Of a DNA stretch of 64,000 nucleotides, positions 22,350 to 33,081 are shown piece by piece (position 1 is the stretch's first letter; the number at the start of each line of letters is the position of its first letter). The translations under genes were made by a program, and so were the position numbers. The DNA is from Isoetes taiwanensis (lineage: Eukaryota > Streptophyta > Lycopodiopsida > Isoetales > Isoetaceae): contig JAJEKV010000037.1 in assembly GCA_021234155.1 (NCBI GenBank), forward strand, positions 1,358,171-1,422,170. The letters are read 5' to 3'. The notes under the pieces were generated by a model that saw nothing but the letters and a program-made list of their open reading frames with translations, had not been told where the DNA came from and did not search any database.

Positions 22350-22745
22350 CTGCAAGTAAGAGGTGGGTCAGTATTCCCTAATGGACAAGTTCTTCCGTAA
22401 AATCAGCGGGGATCGCGGTCGCGATCTTCAAAGAAACTTCGACGATGTGCGGCGCGATCCTCATGAGTGATTTCAGGAAGATCGCGGTCGCGGAGGTCGA
22501 ACTCTCTTGAAGATCGCGACCGCCGATGTTGTTGATCACTCAACACGATCGCGGCCTGCGATGCTACCGAAAGACTTTCGCCAGATCGCAGACGCGATCC
22601 GTCCGACCACTCAGCAGGATCGCGGCCGCGATCCTGTTGAGTTCCAGACCTTCTCATGACTACATTACGAAAAGGTGAAGAGTCTAATTAAACATATCGA
22701 AAGAAATCGCGCCCGCGATCTTGTTGGTGAGGGGTTGGAACTAAC
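22350..22745 (-). repeat. first intron of second copy, with GATCGCGGYCGCGATC palindromes
   Basis: About seven palindromes or degenerate forms (for example GATCGCGGTCGCGATC near 22,409, GGATCGCGGCCGCGATCC near 22,617, ATCGCGCCCGCGAT near 22,706) are spaced 40-60 bp apart within a GT-AG intron (donor GCAGAAG|GTTAGT at 22,745). Confidence 0.7.
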
Positions 22746-22773
22746 CTTCTGCGAGGGTGGGCTTTGGTGCCAT
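22746..22773 (-). CDS. probable first exon (MAPKPTLAE) of second copy
   Basis: ATG at 22,773 in GGCATCCATGGCACC context, nine codons, then a good donor. A TATTTATG sequence about 230 bp upstream could be the promoter. Chosen as start because it is the first Met before the palindrome-bearing intron; not proven. Confidence 0.35.
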
Positions 22774-23736
22774 GGATGCCCGGTGGGAAGCTTCGAAAAA
22801 GCGGGTTGATTTGACCCGCGGTGGAAGGCGCCGGAGGAGGCCGGCTGGAATCCCTGGAAGGGCGTCGAAAAAATTTGGGCGAATGAAGTTCGAAAGGATC
22901 GCGAGAATAAATCCTGGTCGGGGAAGCCGGATTAATTTAATCCGGCACGTGCGGGACCTGACACGCCATAATTGCCTGCCATTATTACGGCCGGCATTCA
23001 TAAATACCCACCATTAATGCAGCCGCCCGTATTTATGGGCCTTAACAACTTTATTATGTAAACGCTTTTCCGGACAAGAGGTACTTACGGTGGAGTGCAC
23101 CTCCATATTCAAAAAGTTAATGCGTAATAAAGGACCTACGGAACCAAAATTAAAGAGCGCCTCACGGACGGGCGGTTGAAGGCCTGAAAGAGACAACTGA
23201 TTTCAAATTTTAAACCTGAATTTCTCGCTCGATGAAGAGGGCGGGATTTCCAGTTTATAATCCAGCAGTGTGTTACGGAAAGGCTCGTTCTTCTTCGTCA
23301 CGAGGCTTCGTTGGGTTTTTGGAGCCGCTCGATCTGTTCTTCAGGGCTGTAGTGCTCATCTTGAAGGCGCTCGCCTACTTTAAGCTACCGGGGTACAAAA
23401 TCCTAATGCCTTACTGTCTAGCCAGCTAGAAGTTGTCGAATTCAGGAGAGATTTTCGATTTGTTGTTTATGTATAGGTTATAATAGTGCCTTCACAACCA
23501 TAACAAGATAGGTTATCGAGGCCCAATTGAATTGTTTATTTCTCGGACTAATTGATAGTGAGGGAATATCACGGTAACACAATGGTTCTGCTAATGGTTA
23601 CTTGCTCCCACTGTTCAATTCCGACAAATCTCCATTTTAATTAACCCGGCGGGGCAATTTTTCGTTGTGGAAATAACGGTGCAATTAATATTCACATAGA
23701 CATTTGATTTGCGAGACTTACTCAAGCATCTAATTT
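22774..23736. other. intergenic; no gene supported
   Basis: GC-rich to 23,000 with overlapping frames on both strands (22,741-23,017) of no recognisable domain; the rest is unique-looking sequence. Confidence 0.3.
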
Positions 23737-24167
23737 TTGCTTTCGATTCGACTGTTAGGATATGCACTGAAAAGAATCGCGGCTATCGTTCATCCGAACA
23801 TAGCGGTTATATAGCGGCGAGATTACATCGAATTCATCGCGATTGCGATCTTGTCGAGTAAGTCCGATTATATAAGTGGTTTTAAATGGTTAGTTAGATT
23901 TGACAAAGTTTCTAGGTCAAGGTCGCCATCGCGATGTTGGCGAACATCTATTTCTTGCTTTCGATTCGACTGTTGGGATGTGCACTTTGAAAGAATCGCG
24001 ATTGCGCGTTCATCCGAACATAGCGGTTATATAGCGGCGAGATTACATCGAATTAATCGCGATTGCGATCTTGTGGAGGTAAGTCCGGTAGATAAGTGGT
24101 TTTAAATGGTTAGTTAGATTAGACAAAGTTTCTAGGTCCAGCCAGATCGCCATCGCGATTGTTGACG
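23737..24167. repeat. tandem duplication of a 215-bp unit with GATCGC palindromes
   Basis: The unit beginning CTTTCGATTCGACTGTT (about 23,740) recurs at about 23,955. Each unit holds ATCGCGATTGCGAT-type palindromes and CATCCGAACATAGCGG. Differences are small indels and substitutions at CNG/CG sites. Confidence 0.7.
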
Positions 24168-25063
24168 AAAGCGATGTTGACTTTCTTGGGATGGAAGCTC
24201 TACTGATCTTTCTACATTGGGGAAGAAGGTGGCTGAGGCGAGTGCATAACTTCAAAAATCACCACAACGTCCCGTGCGGGCCAATTGATAGTAGTTTCTC
24301 TTGTCGTTGTCTTTGATGGGCGGATACCACTGCCGTTTCGAGCCGGAATTGAACCACCTAGAGGAGGCTTTGGTAGCTTCATTCTTTGGTCCAAAAGCGG
24401 CGTTCGTAATGAAATCACTCCGGCACCGATGTTAGCACACCACCGGTCGAGATCAAAGCGGATAAATTGGCAAGTTCGGTAAACTCACCGTGAAGGAAAG
24501 CGGTGAACCAATTGAATTACGAGGGGGATTTGCGGGGATAAACTAGTGGAAAAGACATGTGAGTTCTTGCCGCGAGTCTTTAAAAGCGCCTTATGCTACA
24601 GGTGTCATCGTTTTTCGCAGATCAAAACGATGCCGTATCGACATGAAGTTGGGTGAAGCATGGATAGGGGTTTACTGTTATGAATTTGTTGCCAATGCGA
24701 GAAGATTTCTATGCTCTGTCGGGCTTGTGCGAGAAATGCCACGGATGCATGACTTGGTGAGATGGCCAATAGCATTGGTTCTCGTTGGCCGATATTCGGT
24801 TTCTAGCCTAGTTCTGGCCGTGAAGGAGACCGAGGTCGAGAAGGAAGCTTATGCCGTCCGGCCGGAGGCTGGAGTAACAAAAAAAACGATACCACATGGT
24901 GAGCAGGGAAGGCGAGAGGGCGCTTCGACCCCAAAAAAGGTGAAAGGAAAACCACACCTGAAGCTATCTTGCGATTCGGGTCCTCGATGTCTTTGCTTGA
25001 AGAGATGTTGTGCTAATTTCCGCGATTAAGGAGATATCCGCCATGAGGACCTTCTACTAGAAC
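24168..25063. other. upstream region of the DUF7869-like gene; coding uncertain
   Basis: A 156-codon plus-strand frame at 24,559-25,029 has no recognisable domain and partly Lys/Arg-rich composition; it may hold a broken 5' exon of the following gene. Confidence 0.3.
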
Positions 25064-27330
25064 ATGAAAAACTCAGAACGTACGATTTTTGCGTACAACA
25101 TGCTAGATCTTTGTTCAGAGAATGGATGTGTGAAAAAGCTAATGTTGAACAACAGGGAAGTCTGTGTGAAGGCATGGCATAGTGCATCTGGTATACCAGT
25201 TTCTACATTTTACAAATGGAGGAAGCTTTTATGGAAGGGCACACGGGATTGCGGAGCATGGAAACTCGGGTCCATGAAGCCAAGGTCTCATACAATCGGC
25301 GGGCGGGAGGTCTTTGTGCTATCTATGTACATAGATGAAAATCTTTGAAACTATGCCACACGCTCAAAGGTTCACGAGTGGGGAACTAGAGAAAATGTGA
25401 AGAGATTACCTTCCATCTTGACTAAAAAGGACATACATCAAGAGGTAGATATAACCGTCCACGAGATGACAGGAAAACATGTTTCCCAATCGTCCTTCTT
25501 GTCAACGTGGAAGGAGAACCACTCTGAGGTAGCAATCGCCAAAAGGATAGCATTTTCTAAGTGTAATACCTGTATTGTGATAAAGGAGAAACTTGCCAAG
25601 ACTAGAGATCCAAGAGAGAGAAAGAGAGCTTCGCCGTGGAAAGGAAATCTCACATGACAGCCCCAACTTTCTGCGGGGAGTCTCTCTCGGTGGTGGAGAG
25701 CTTTGTCTCATCGATCTCCTGAAAATGCCTTAACCATTATACATGATAAGATGGATCGAGAATAAGGCGATGGTTCCTCGTCACGGAGAAGCTAACAAAA
25801 ATGTATGGAGGGTGAGCGGTTGAAGGTGAGTCTTCTTGGTGCTCTCATGCATGGGCATGGTGTAGGTGCTTTGGGCCACTTCTCATTTGGACCTCGGCGG
25901 ATGATTCCAATTTTCATGTGGGATCTTTAAAATCATACCTTGAAAACACTAGAGAATCAATCGAGGGACAAGCTGGGGTCATTTGAAAATCTGAGATCAT
26001 CAAGGAAGGCTGGCGGGGTGGAGCAATTATGAACACGGAAGCCCTTAGGACAAAAATGGTGAATGGCACTAGAAATGATTTTATGCCTCCTATCAAGGGC
26101 CCTCTGATACCGAAGAAGTTGCCTAGGAGGCTTTACTTGCGACTAGACAATTGCTCGGGGACAAAACAAAACGGTATCTTTTCTCTTACTTGTCATATTT
26201 GGTGCAGTTAGGTGTCTTCGATCAGGTGTGCAAGCTGGGATTCATGATGGTTGGACACACCCACGATGACATAGATGCCCTCTTTGGAAACTACTCCACT
26301 CTATTGAGAAGATCAGATGCATTGACTATTCCGGAGCTTATGCAACTCTTCAGGCAGTGTAGTTCAAAGTCTCCTACGCCCTACCTTGTGTCTGAGGTTC
26401 CCAACTGGAAAGAATTCGTGAAAGGTTTTATCCCTGATAAGAAGGACCGTTTATGTGGTCATTTGGAACCTCTACTCTTCAAGTTCTGCATGAATGATGG
26501 ATGGCCACTAATGTTCTACAAGATGAGGCCAGGGCATAGGGAGTGGCTACCTGAAAAGGGAATTAAAATGTGGAAGGAGGATGCCCAAGGCTTACCTATG
26601 ATTCCTAGAGGGTCACCTAAGGTCGTGATGCGGCCCATATCGAGCTTGATGGATATAGGTGCCTTGAGAGCTTCAATTGCCAAGTACATGATGCACTGGG
26701 CAGCTATTTCTAGAGCCGGCGATAACTCATGGTCTCACACATATATGAATGAAGTTATTGACTCTTGGTCCACCTTGTTCGCGAGTGCTTGGGGGCGTTC
26801 AGCCGGGGAGAAGCTGTCATTCGAGTTTCGGCCCGACCGCGAGACAAACTGCATTAGAAGAACCCGACAACTTATTGGTAGATGAACACATTGGTGCATC
26901 TCATTATGTCGGGCCTTTCTCTGGTAGACCCAAGAACCCTGTTGAAATATTCGACCCCTACCAAGATGTGAAGAAAGGAATGCTCTTGCTGATCGGGCCA
27001 CATGATAAGCGCGAAGCGTGGATGGCCTTTGGGAAGAGGACCCGATGAGGACCCTAATCTCCCTCACTATGAAGAGGTGTTTGTTTCTTGGTTTGAGCAC
27101 TGTTGCCGGAAAAGGGTACCTCATATGCAATGCAATATAGGGATTCTTTGGAGCAAGAATTGGAGACCAGAATCCTAATGACCCGCCCGCGGTACCAACA
27201 TTTGAAAAACGATAGACTATGGTTGGGCCGTAGGGACCAGGCCGTTAATCGTGGTGATCCCCGTAGTGTGGGGGCTCGGTTGCAAGAATTAGTGGCTAAA
27301 GAAGCTAACGGCGAGGATGAGAACTCTTGA
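25064..27330 (+). pseudogene. DUF7869-like transposase-type gene, unit 1
   Basis: Reading through frame shifts the domains run in order: VCVKAWHSASGIPVSTFYKW; a KRLPSILTKKDIHQEV block; FSKCNTC with a charged helix (about 25,552-25,660); a DKMDxxxA segment (about 25,750); LDNCSGTKQN (about 26,140); then VGHTHDDIDALFGNYSTLLRR (HTHDDID at 26,256-26,276) and a long C-terminal region. This is the pattern of DUF7869 proteins, whose Asp residues (MDQ, LDN, HDDID) look like an RNase-H-type acidic triad (inference). The longest intact frame is 26,151-26,885. Most breaks differ from unit 2 and lie at CAG/CTG sites. Confidence 0.6.
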
Positions 27331-27497
27331 GGTATGCAATGCTCTTTTACATAATTACTATATCATACATGACATGCGACTTACAATAGACTAGTTATGA
27401 TTCATTAGGCTTTGTGTTTTTCATCTCAACACAAGAGCTCTTACACTATACAATGCCAAACAATTGATTCATTCATCTTCACCTGTAGTAGTGATCC

Positions 27498-27731
27498 CTA
27501 CATATCTGTAGTAGTGATCCACGATATCTCATAGCTCATGCGCTCGGGGAAGCCAAATCGGATGGATCATAACACGGTGGACGCAGGGCAATGAATCTCG
27601 GCCCAAAGCTTTTCTTCGCGGGTAGGGATCAAGAAGAAGATGCTGTCTAGGCAACCAACAAGATCTTAAGTGGCTCATTGAGCACTTGATCAAGCCTCAA
27701 TGTGGTGAATTGAAGAAGGCGAAAAATCCAT
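27498..27731 (-). CDS. tiny protein C, unit 1 copy (frame disturbed)
   Basis: Same 234-bp span, start (ATGGATTTTTCGCC) and stop as the intact copy at 30.6 kb, but with compensating indels at CAG/CTG sites (for example CGGGG for CAGG), so the frame is disturbed internally. TATAAAA at 27,767-27,773. Convergent with the DUF7869-like gene. Confidence 0.5.
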
Positions 27732-27766
27732 GGGGATGAATGAAATTTAGCCCCGAAGTGAGAAGC

Positions 27767-27773
27767 TTTTATA
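27767..27773 (-). promoter_or_regulatory. TATA box of tiny gene C, unit 1
   Basis: Minus-strand TATAAAA, 36-42 bp before the ATG, conserved in sequence and position with the tiny genes at 28.3 and 30.8 kb. Confidence 0.6.
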
Positions 27774-28103
27774 GTGAAGTGGAATGATTGAGGTGAATTA
27801 TTGGGGTAGACTTAGCCCCCCATTATTGAGCGTGTAATACCGTTCATCGACCGTTGTTATACGTACAAGAATATTACTGATTTCATACTAATATCGTATG
27901 TTTGAAAACATGTTTGCTTGAGCGAATTTAGCTATGATTGAATTCAATGACGACTTGCGAGAAAAAGTGGAGGTGGGATAGCACATCGTTACAATATACT
28001 CGGTTAAAGTGCATTGATATTACATCCTTAATCGAGAATGCTATTACATCCTTACTTAGTTATTAGGTACCCATGTCATTATTACATTATTGGCGGTCTT
28101 GAT

Positions 28104-28346
28104 TCACTCGTCATCAACATCAAAGCTCGTGATGCCATTCAGCTCATAGATCTCCTGATCAGGAAGCCAGTAAATGTGGACCTTAACACGAGTGAGCTTC
28201 CTGCAAGCACTAGCAGGTCCATCAGCTTTAGATAAGAGCCATGGATCAAGCTTAACGCCATTTCTAGCGCATTCGCCCAGATCGTTGTAGCTCAAGTAAC
28301 ACTTGAAAGAGCGGATGTGCTCTGGACGAGGCATCGAGGAAGCCAT
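28104..28346 (-). CDS. tiny protein B (80 aa), intact
   Basis: Complete ORF. Contains KCYLSYNDLGEC, then LDPWL six residues later, VKVHIYWLP and an acidic C-terminus (DVDDE). It aligns with tiny proteins A and C over the Cys block, the L-[DE]-x-[WY]-L block and the IHLxW block. TATAAAA lies 37-43 bp upstream. No signal peptide, no membrane segment. Gene order on the minus strand is B then C, both facing the DUF7869-like gene. Function unknown; might bind nucleic acid or a partner protein of the element. Confidence 0.7.
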   Translation of the reverse strand: MASSMPRPEHIRSFKCYLSYNDLGECARNGVKLDPWLLSKADGPASACRKLTRVKVHIYWLPDQEIYELNGITSFDVDDE

Positions 28347-28382
28347 GGAAGATGAATGGCCTCTACCCCCTCGTCAAGCCGT

Positions 28383-28389
28383 TTTTATA
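28383..28389 (-). promoter_or_regulatory. TATA box of tiny gene B
   Basis: Minus-strand TATAAAA in CACTATAAAAAC, next to the duplication junction at 28,391, so unit 1's B promoter was fused to new upstream sequence by the duplication. Confidence 0.6.
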
Positions 28390-28393
28390 GTGA

Positions 28394-30440
28394 AGCCAAG
28401 GTCTCATACACTGGCAGGAGGTGCTGTGCTATCTATGTACATAGATGAAAATGCTGAAACTATGCCACACCGCTCAAAGGTTACGAGTGGGGGAACTAGA
28501 GAAAATGTGAAGAGATTACCTTCCATCTTGACTAAAAAGGACATACATCAAGAGGTAGATATAACCGTCCACGAGATGACAGGAAAACATGTTTCCCAAT
28601 CGTCCTTCTTGTCAACGTGGAAGGAGAACCACTCTGAGGTAGCAATCGCCAAAAGGATAGCATTTTCTAAGTGTAATACCTGTATTGTGATAAAGGAGAA
28701 ACTTGCCAAGACTAGAGATCCAAGAGAGAGAAGAGAGCTTCGCCGTGGAAAGGAAATCTCACATGAATGACCAACTTTCTGCGCGGGGAGTCTCTTGTCG
28801 TGGAGTGGAGAGCTTTGTCTCATCGATCTCTGAAAATGCCTTAACCATTATACATGATAAGATGGATCAGAATAAGGCGATGGTTCCTCGTGCGGAGAAG
28901 CTAGCAAAATCTGTATGGAGGGGTGAGCGGTTGAAGGTGAGTCTTCTTGGTGCTCTCATGCATGGGCATGGTGTAGGTGCTTTGGGCCACTTCTCGGCTG
29001 GACCTCTGGCGGATGATTGAATTTTCATGTGGGATCTTTAAATCATACCTTGAAAACACTAGAGAATCAATCGAGGACAAGCTGGGGTCATTTGAGAAAT
29101 CTGAGATCATCAAAGGAAGGCTGCTGGGGTGGAGCAATTATGAACACGGAAGCCCTTAGGACAAAAATGGTGAATGGCACTAGAAATGATTTTATGCCTC
29201 CTATCAAAGGGCCCTCGATCTTGAAGAAGTTGCCTAGGAGGCTTTACTTGCAGGCTAGACAATTGCTCGGGACAAAACAAAACGGTATCTTTTCTCTTAC
29301 TTGTCATATTTGGTCTGCAGTTAGGTGTCTTGATCAGGTGCAAGCTGGGATTCATGATGGTTGGACACACCCGATGACATAGATGCCCTCTTTGGAAACT
29401 ACTCCACTCTATTGAGAAGATCAGATGCATTGACTATTCCGGAGCTTATGCAACTCTTGAGGCGGTGTAGTTCAAAGTCTCCCTCGCCCTACCTTGTGTC
29501 TGCGAGGTTCCCAAGCTGGAAAGAATTAAGTGAAAGGTTTTATCCCCGATAAGAAGGACCGTTTATGTGGTCATTTGGAACCTCTACTCTTCAAGTTACG
29601 CATGAATGATGGATGGCCACTAATGTTCTACAAGATGAGGCGGGGGCATAGGGAGTGGCTACACGAAAGGGAATTAAAATGTGGAAGGAGGATGCCCAAG
29701 GCTTACCTATGATTCCTAGAGGGTCACCTAAGGTCGTCTGCGACCATATCGAGGCTTGGCGGATATAGGTGCCTTGAGAGCTTCAATTGCCAAGTACATG
29801 ATGCATTTGCAGCTATTTCTAGAGCCGGCTGATAACTCATGGTCTCACACATATATGAATGAAGTTATTGACTCTTGGTCCACCTTGTTGCGAGTGCTTG
29901 GGGACGTTCAGCCCGAGAATCTGTCATTCGAGGATTTCTGCCCAAAGCCGGAGACAAAGCGCATTAGAAGAACCCGACAACTTATTGGTAGATGAACACA
30001 TTGGTGCATCTCATTATGTCGGGCCTTTCTCTAGTAGACCCAAGAACCACTGTTGAAATATTCGACCCCTACCAAGATGTGAAGAAAGGAATGCTCTTGC
30101 CGATCGGGGCCACATGATAAGCGCCCGATGGATGGCCTTTGGGAAGAGGACCCAGGTGAGGACCCTAATCTCCCTCACTATGAAGAGGTGTTTGTTTCTT
30201 GGTTTGAGCTTTGTTGCGGAAAGGGTACCTCATATGCAATGCGATATAGGGATTGCTGGAGCAAGAATTGGAGACCGAATCCTAATGACCCGCCACGGTA
30301 CCAACATTTGAAAACGATAGACTATGGTTGGGCCGTAGGGACCAGGCCGTTGTCAGCGGTGATCCCCAGTAGTGTGGGGGCTCAGTTGCAAGAATTAGTG
30401 GCTAAAGAAGCTAGCGACGGGATGAGAACTCTTGAGGTAT
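28394..30440 (+). pseudogene. DUF7869-like gene, unit 2 (5'-truncated)
   Basis: Same domains as unit 1 from the KRLPSILTKKDIHQEV block onward, without the N-terminal VCVKAWH segment, which lies outside the duplicated unit. The C-terminus is better preserved here: GMLLPIG..., VFVSWFELCCGKG, then YRDCWSKNWRPNPNDPP, giving the family's full tail. Breaks often fall where unit 1 is intact and vice versa, so the true shared sequence can be inferred as mostly open. Confidence 0.55.
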
Positions 30441-30603
30441 GCAATGCTCTTTTACATAATTACTATATCATACATGACATCACGACTTACAATAGACTAG
30501 TTATGATTCATTAGGCTTTGTGTTTTTCATCTCAACACAAGAGCTCTTACACTATACAATGCCAAACAGGTGATTCATTCATCTTCACCTGTAGTAGTGA
30601 TCC

Positions 30604-30837
30604 CTACATATCTGTAGTAGTGATCCCTGATATCTCATAGCTCATGCGCTCAGGAAGCCAAATCAGATGGATCATAACACGAATTGACGCAGGGCAATGA
30701 ATCTCAGCGCCCAAAGCTTTTCTTCGCAGGTAGGGATCAAGAAGAAGATGCCTGTCTAGGCAACCAACAAGATCTTCGTGGCTCATTGAGCACTTGATCG
30801 CCTCAATGTGGTGAATTGAAGAAGGCGAAAAATCCAT
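30604..30837 (-). CDS. tiny protein C (77 aa), intact
   Basis: ATG at 30,837 chosen because it lies 37 bp after TATAAAA and matches the unit 1 copy. Contains KCSMSHEDLVGC, LDPYL, VMIHLIWLP and ends ISGITTTDM, close to protein B's IYELNGITSFDV. Most similar to B; both probably arose by an older local duplication, since their upstream regions also match (GTGAATTATTRG, CCATTATTGA, GTACACGTACAAG). Confidence 0.7.
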   Translation of the reverse strand: MDFSPSSIHHIEAIKCSMSHEDLVGCLDRHLLLDPYLRRKALGAEIHCPASIRVMIHLIWLPERMSYEISGITTTDM

Positions 30838-30873
30838 GGGGGATGAATGAAATTTAGCCCCGAAGTGAGAAGC

Positions 30874-30880
30874 TTTTATA
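30874..30880 (-). promoter_or_regulatory. TATA box of tiny gene C, unit 2
   Basis: Minus-strand TATAAAA, same spacing as in the homologous genes. Confidence 0.6.
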
Positions 30881-31208
30881 GTGAAGTGGAATGATTGAGG
30901 TGAATTATTGGGGTAGACTTCGCCCCCATTATTGAACGTGTAATACACGTTCATCAGACTGTTGTATACGTACAAGAATATTACTGATTTCATACTAATA
31001 TGCGTATGTTTGAAAACATGTTTGCTTGACGAATTTAGCTATGATTGAATTCAATGACAGCTTGCAGAAAAAGTGGAGGTGGGATAGCACATCGTTACAA
31101 TATACTCAGTTAAGGTACGTGATATTACATCCTTAATCAGAATGCTATTACATCCTTACTTAGTTATTAGGTACCCATGTCATTATTACATTATTGACAG
31201 GTGCAGAT

Positions 31209-31320
31209 TCACTCGTCATCAACATCAAAGCTCGTGATGCCATTCAGCTCATAGATCTCCTGATCAGGAAGCCAGTAAATGTGGACCTTAACACGAGTGA
31301 GCTTCCTGCAAGCACTAGCA
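31209..31320 (-). pseudogene. 3' half of tiny gene B, unit 2, cut by insertion
   Basis: Identical to the C-terminal half of protein B at 28.1 kb up to TAGCA; its 5' half and promoter lie at 53,412-53,596. Confidence 0.8.
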
Positions 31321-31364
31321 CACTCACCCCGGTTTTTGGTCCACTGTTGAAAACATCAGTTTTG

Positions 31365-31870
31365 GTAGGTCTACATGTCCTGTTTTCAAAGAATCCTACA
31401 TGTGGATTTGTGGAGGTATGGTTTTGTTCGATAATGGTGTTCTTTTTTCAGTGGACTAAAACATCCACTGTTGTTTTGTAGTTTCTTCTATTGTGACATG
31501 TCATTTTATAATACAATCCACTGTAGGAAAGAATACTTGAATTTCTACATGTCTAATAATTCTATTGTCACATGTCTTTATAGATGTAGGAAAGAATATT
31601 TGATTCTCTACATGTCCTATACTTCCATTCACATGTCTTTATAGTAGTAGGACAGAGTACTTTATTTGCTAAGGCATTGTAGGAAAGAATACATGAATTA
31701 CGACATGTGTAATACTTCTATTGTCACATGTCTTTATAGAAGTAGGAAAGAATACTTGATTCTCTACATGTCCTATCCTTCCATATCACGGGTCTTTATA
31801 GTGGTAGGACAGAGTACTTGATTTGCTACATGTGATGCACGTGCACGATCACATGTCCTTATACTAGTAT
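31365..31870. repeat. left subterminal repeats (ACATGTC)
   Basis: About a dozen copies of (C/T)ACATGTC or CACATGTCTTTATAG in 500 bp, in both orientations because the word is nearly palindromic. Confidence 0.7.
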
Positions 31871-32089
31871 TCCATGCAAGACAAGTTACTTCAACTACTT
31901 CAATTACTTAACGCCTATTTTTGCATAACAAAACCATCAAGAATTTGATTTGTATTCCTTGACGGGGTGCATGACCGCTGCAACAAATCCCTAAGCATTA
32001 ATGTCATAGGACCACGCAAAATCTTAACAATATCCTAACGCCATCAAGTCCATGTCCATGTCATTCATATCTTGCCTTGGTCATTCATG

Positions 32090-33045
32090 CGTTGGAGCCT
32101 ACGTGGCATGTTCAAGCCTTGGTGGCATGTTGGAGCGTAGGTGGCATGTTGGAGCCTAGGTGTCATGTTAGAGCTCACGTGGCATGTTGGAGCCCAGGTG
32201 GCATCTTGCAGCCTACGTGGCATGTTGGAGCTGATGGTGGCATATTTGAGCCACGTTGGCATGCTTGAGCCTAGGTGGCACGTTGGAGCCAACTTGGCAT
32301 GTTGGAGCCTACGTGGCATGTTTGAGCTCACGTGGCATGTTGGAGCCTAGGTGGCATGCTAGGTGGCATGTTGGAGCCCACGTAGCATGTTGGAGCCGTG
32401 GGTGGCATGCTAGAGCTCACGAGGCATGTTGGAGCCTAGTTGGCATGTTGGAGCCTCATTGGCATGTTGAAGCCTTTGTGGCATGTTGGAGCCTGGGTGG
32501 CATATTTGAACCACCTTGGCGTGCTTGAGCCTAGGTGGCACGTTGGGGCCAACGTAGCATGTTGGAGCTCACGTGGCATGTTGGAGCCTAGGTGGCATGT
32601 TAGAGCCTAGGTGGCATGCTGGGTGGCATGTTGGAGCCCACGTGGCATGTTGGGAGCGTGGGTGGCATGTTGGAGCCTAGGTGGCATGTTGGAGCCTCGT
32701 GGCATATTGGAGCCTAGGTGGCATGTTTGAGCCACCTTGGCACGCTTGAGCCTAGGTGGCATGTTGGAGCCACCTTGGCATGTTGGAGCCTAGGTGGCAT
32801 GTTGGAGCCTAGGTGGCACGTTGGAGCCTAGGTGGCATGCTAGAGCTCACGAGGCATGTTGGAGCCTAGTTGGCATGTTGGAGCCTACGTGGCATGTAGA
32901 AGCCCAGGTGGCATGTTGGACCCTAGGTGGCATATTTGAGCCACCTTGGCATGCTTGAGCCTAGGTGGCACGTTGGAGCCAACTTGGCATGTTGGAGCTC
33001 ACGTGGCATGTTGGAGCCCAGGTGGCATGTTATAGCCTAGGTGGC
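32090..33045. repeat. 19-bp tandem array (GTGGCATGTTGGAGCCTAG)
   Basis: About 50 units in direct orientation with variants (CACCTTGGCATGTTTGAGC, CTCACGTGGCATG). 19 is not a multiple of three, so the open frames here are not genes. Confidence 0.9.
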
Positions 33046-33081
33046 CAGACCCCAGGAGACGGACATCACAAAGGTTACCGA

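Larger units (their letters stand above)
25275..28390. repeat. tandem duplication, unit 1 (3.1 kb)
   Basis: Starts at TGAAGCCAAGG (25,275) and ends where the same word recurs at 28,391. Contains the 3' part of the DUF7869-like gene and two convergent tiny genes. TGAAG occurs at the left edge, the junction and the far end (53,592-53,596), as expected for a microhomology-mediated duplication. Confidence 0.8.
28391..31320. repeat. tandem duplication, unit 2 (interrupted; remainder at 53,412-53,596)
   Basis: Repeats 25,275-28,224 almost base for base to TAGCA at 31,316-31,320; the rest of the unit resumes at 53,412 after the 22-kb insertion and ends with TGAAG at 53,592-53,596. Confidence 0.8.

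Noticed and set aside
22741-23017. Two complementary 86-codon frames
   Set aside because: Mirror frames in GC-rich DNA; only the first nine codons of the minus strand have a splice context.
32077-32528. Long open frames on both strands rich in MACWSLGG-type repeats
   Set aside because: They are translations of the 19-bp array; the unit is not a multiple of three and all frames look alike.
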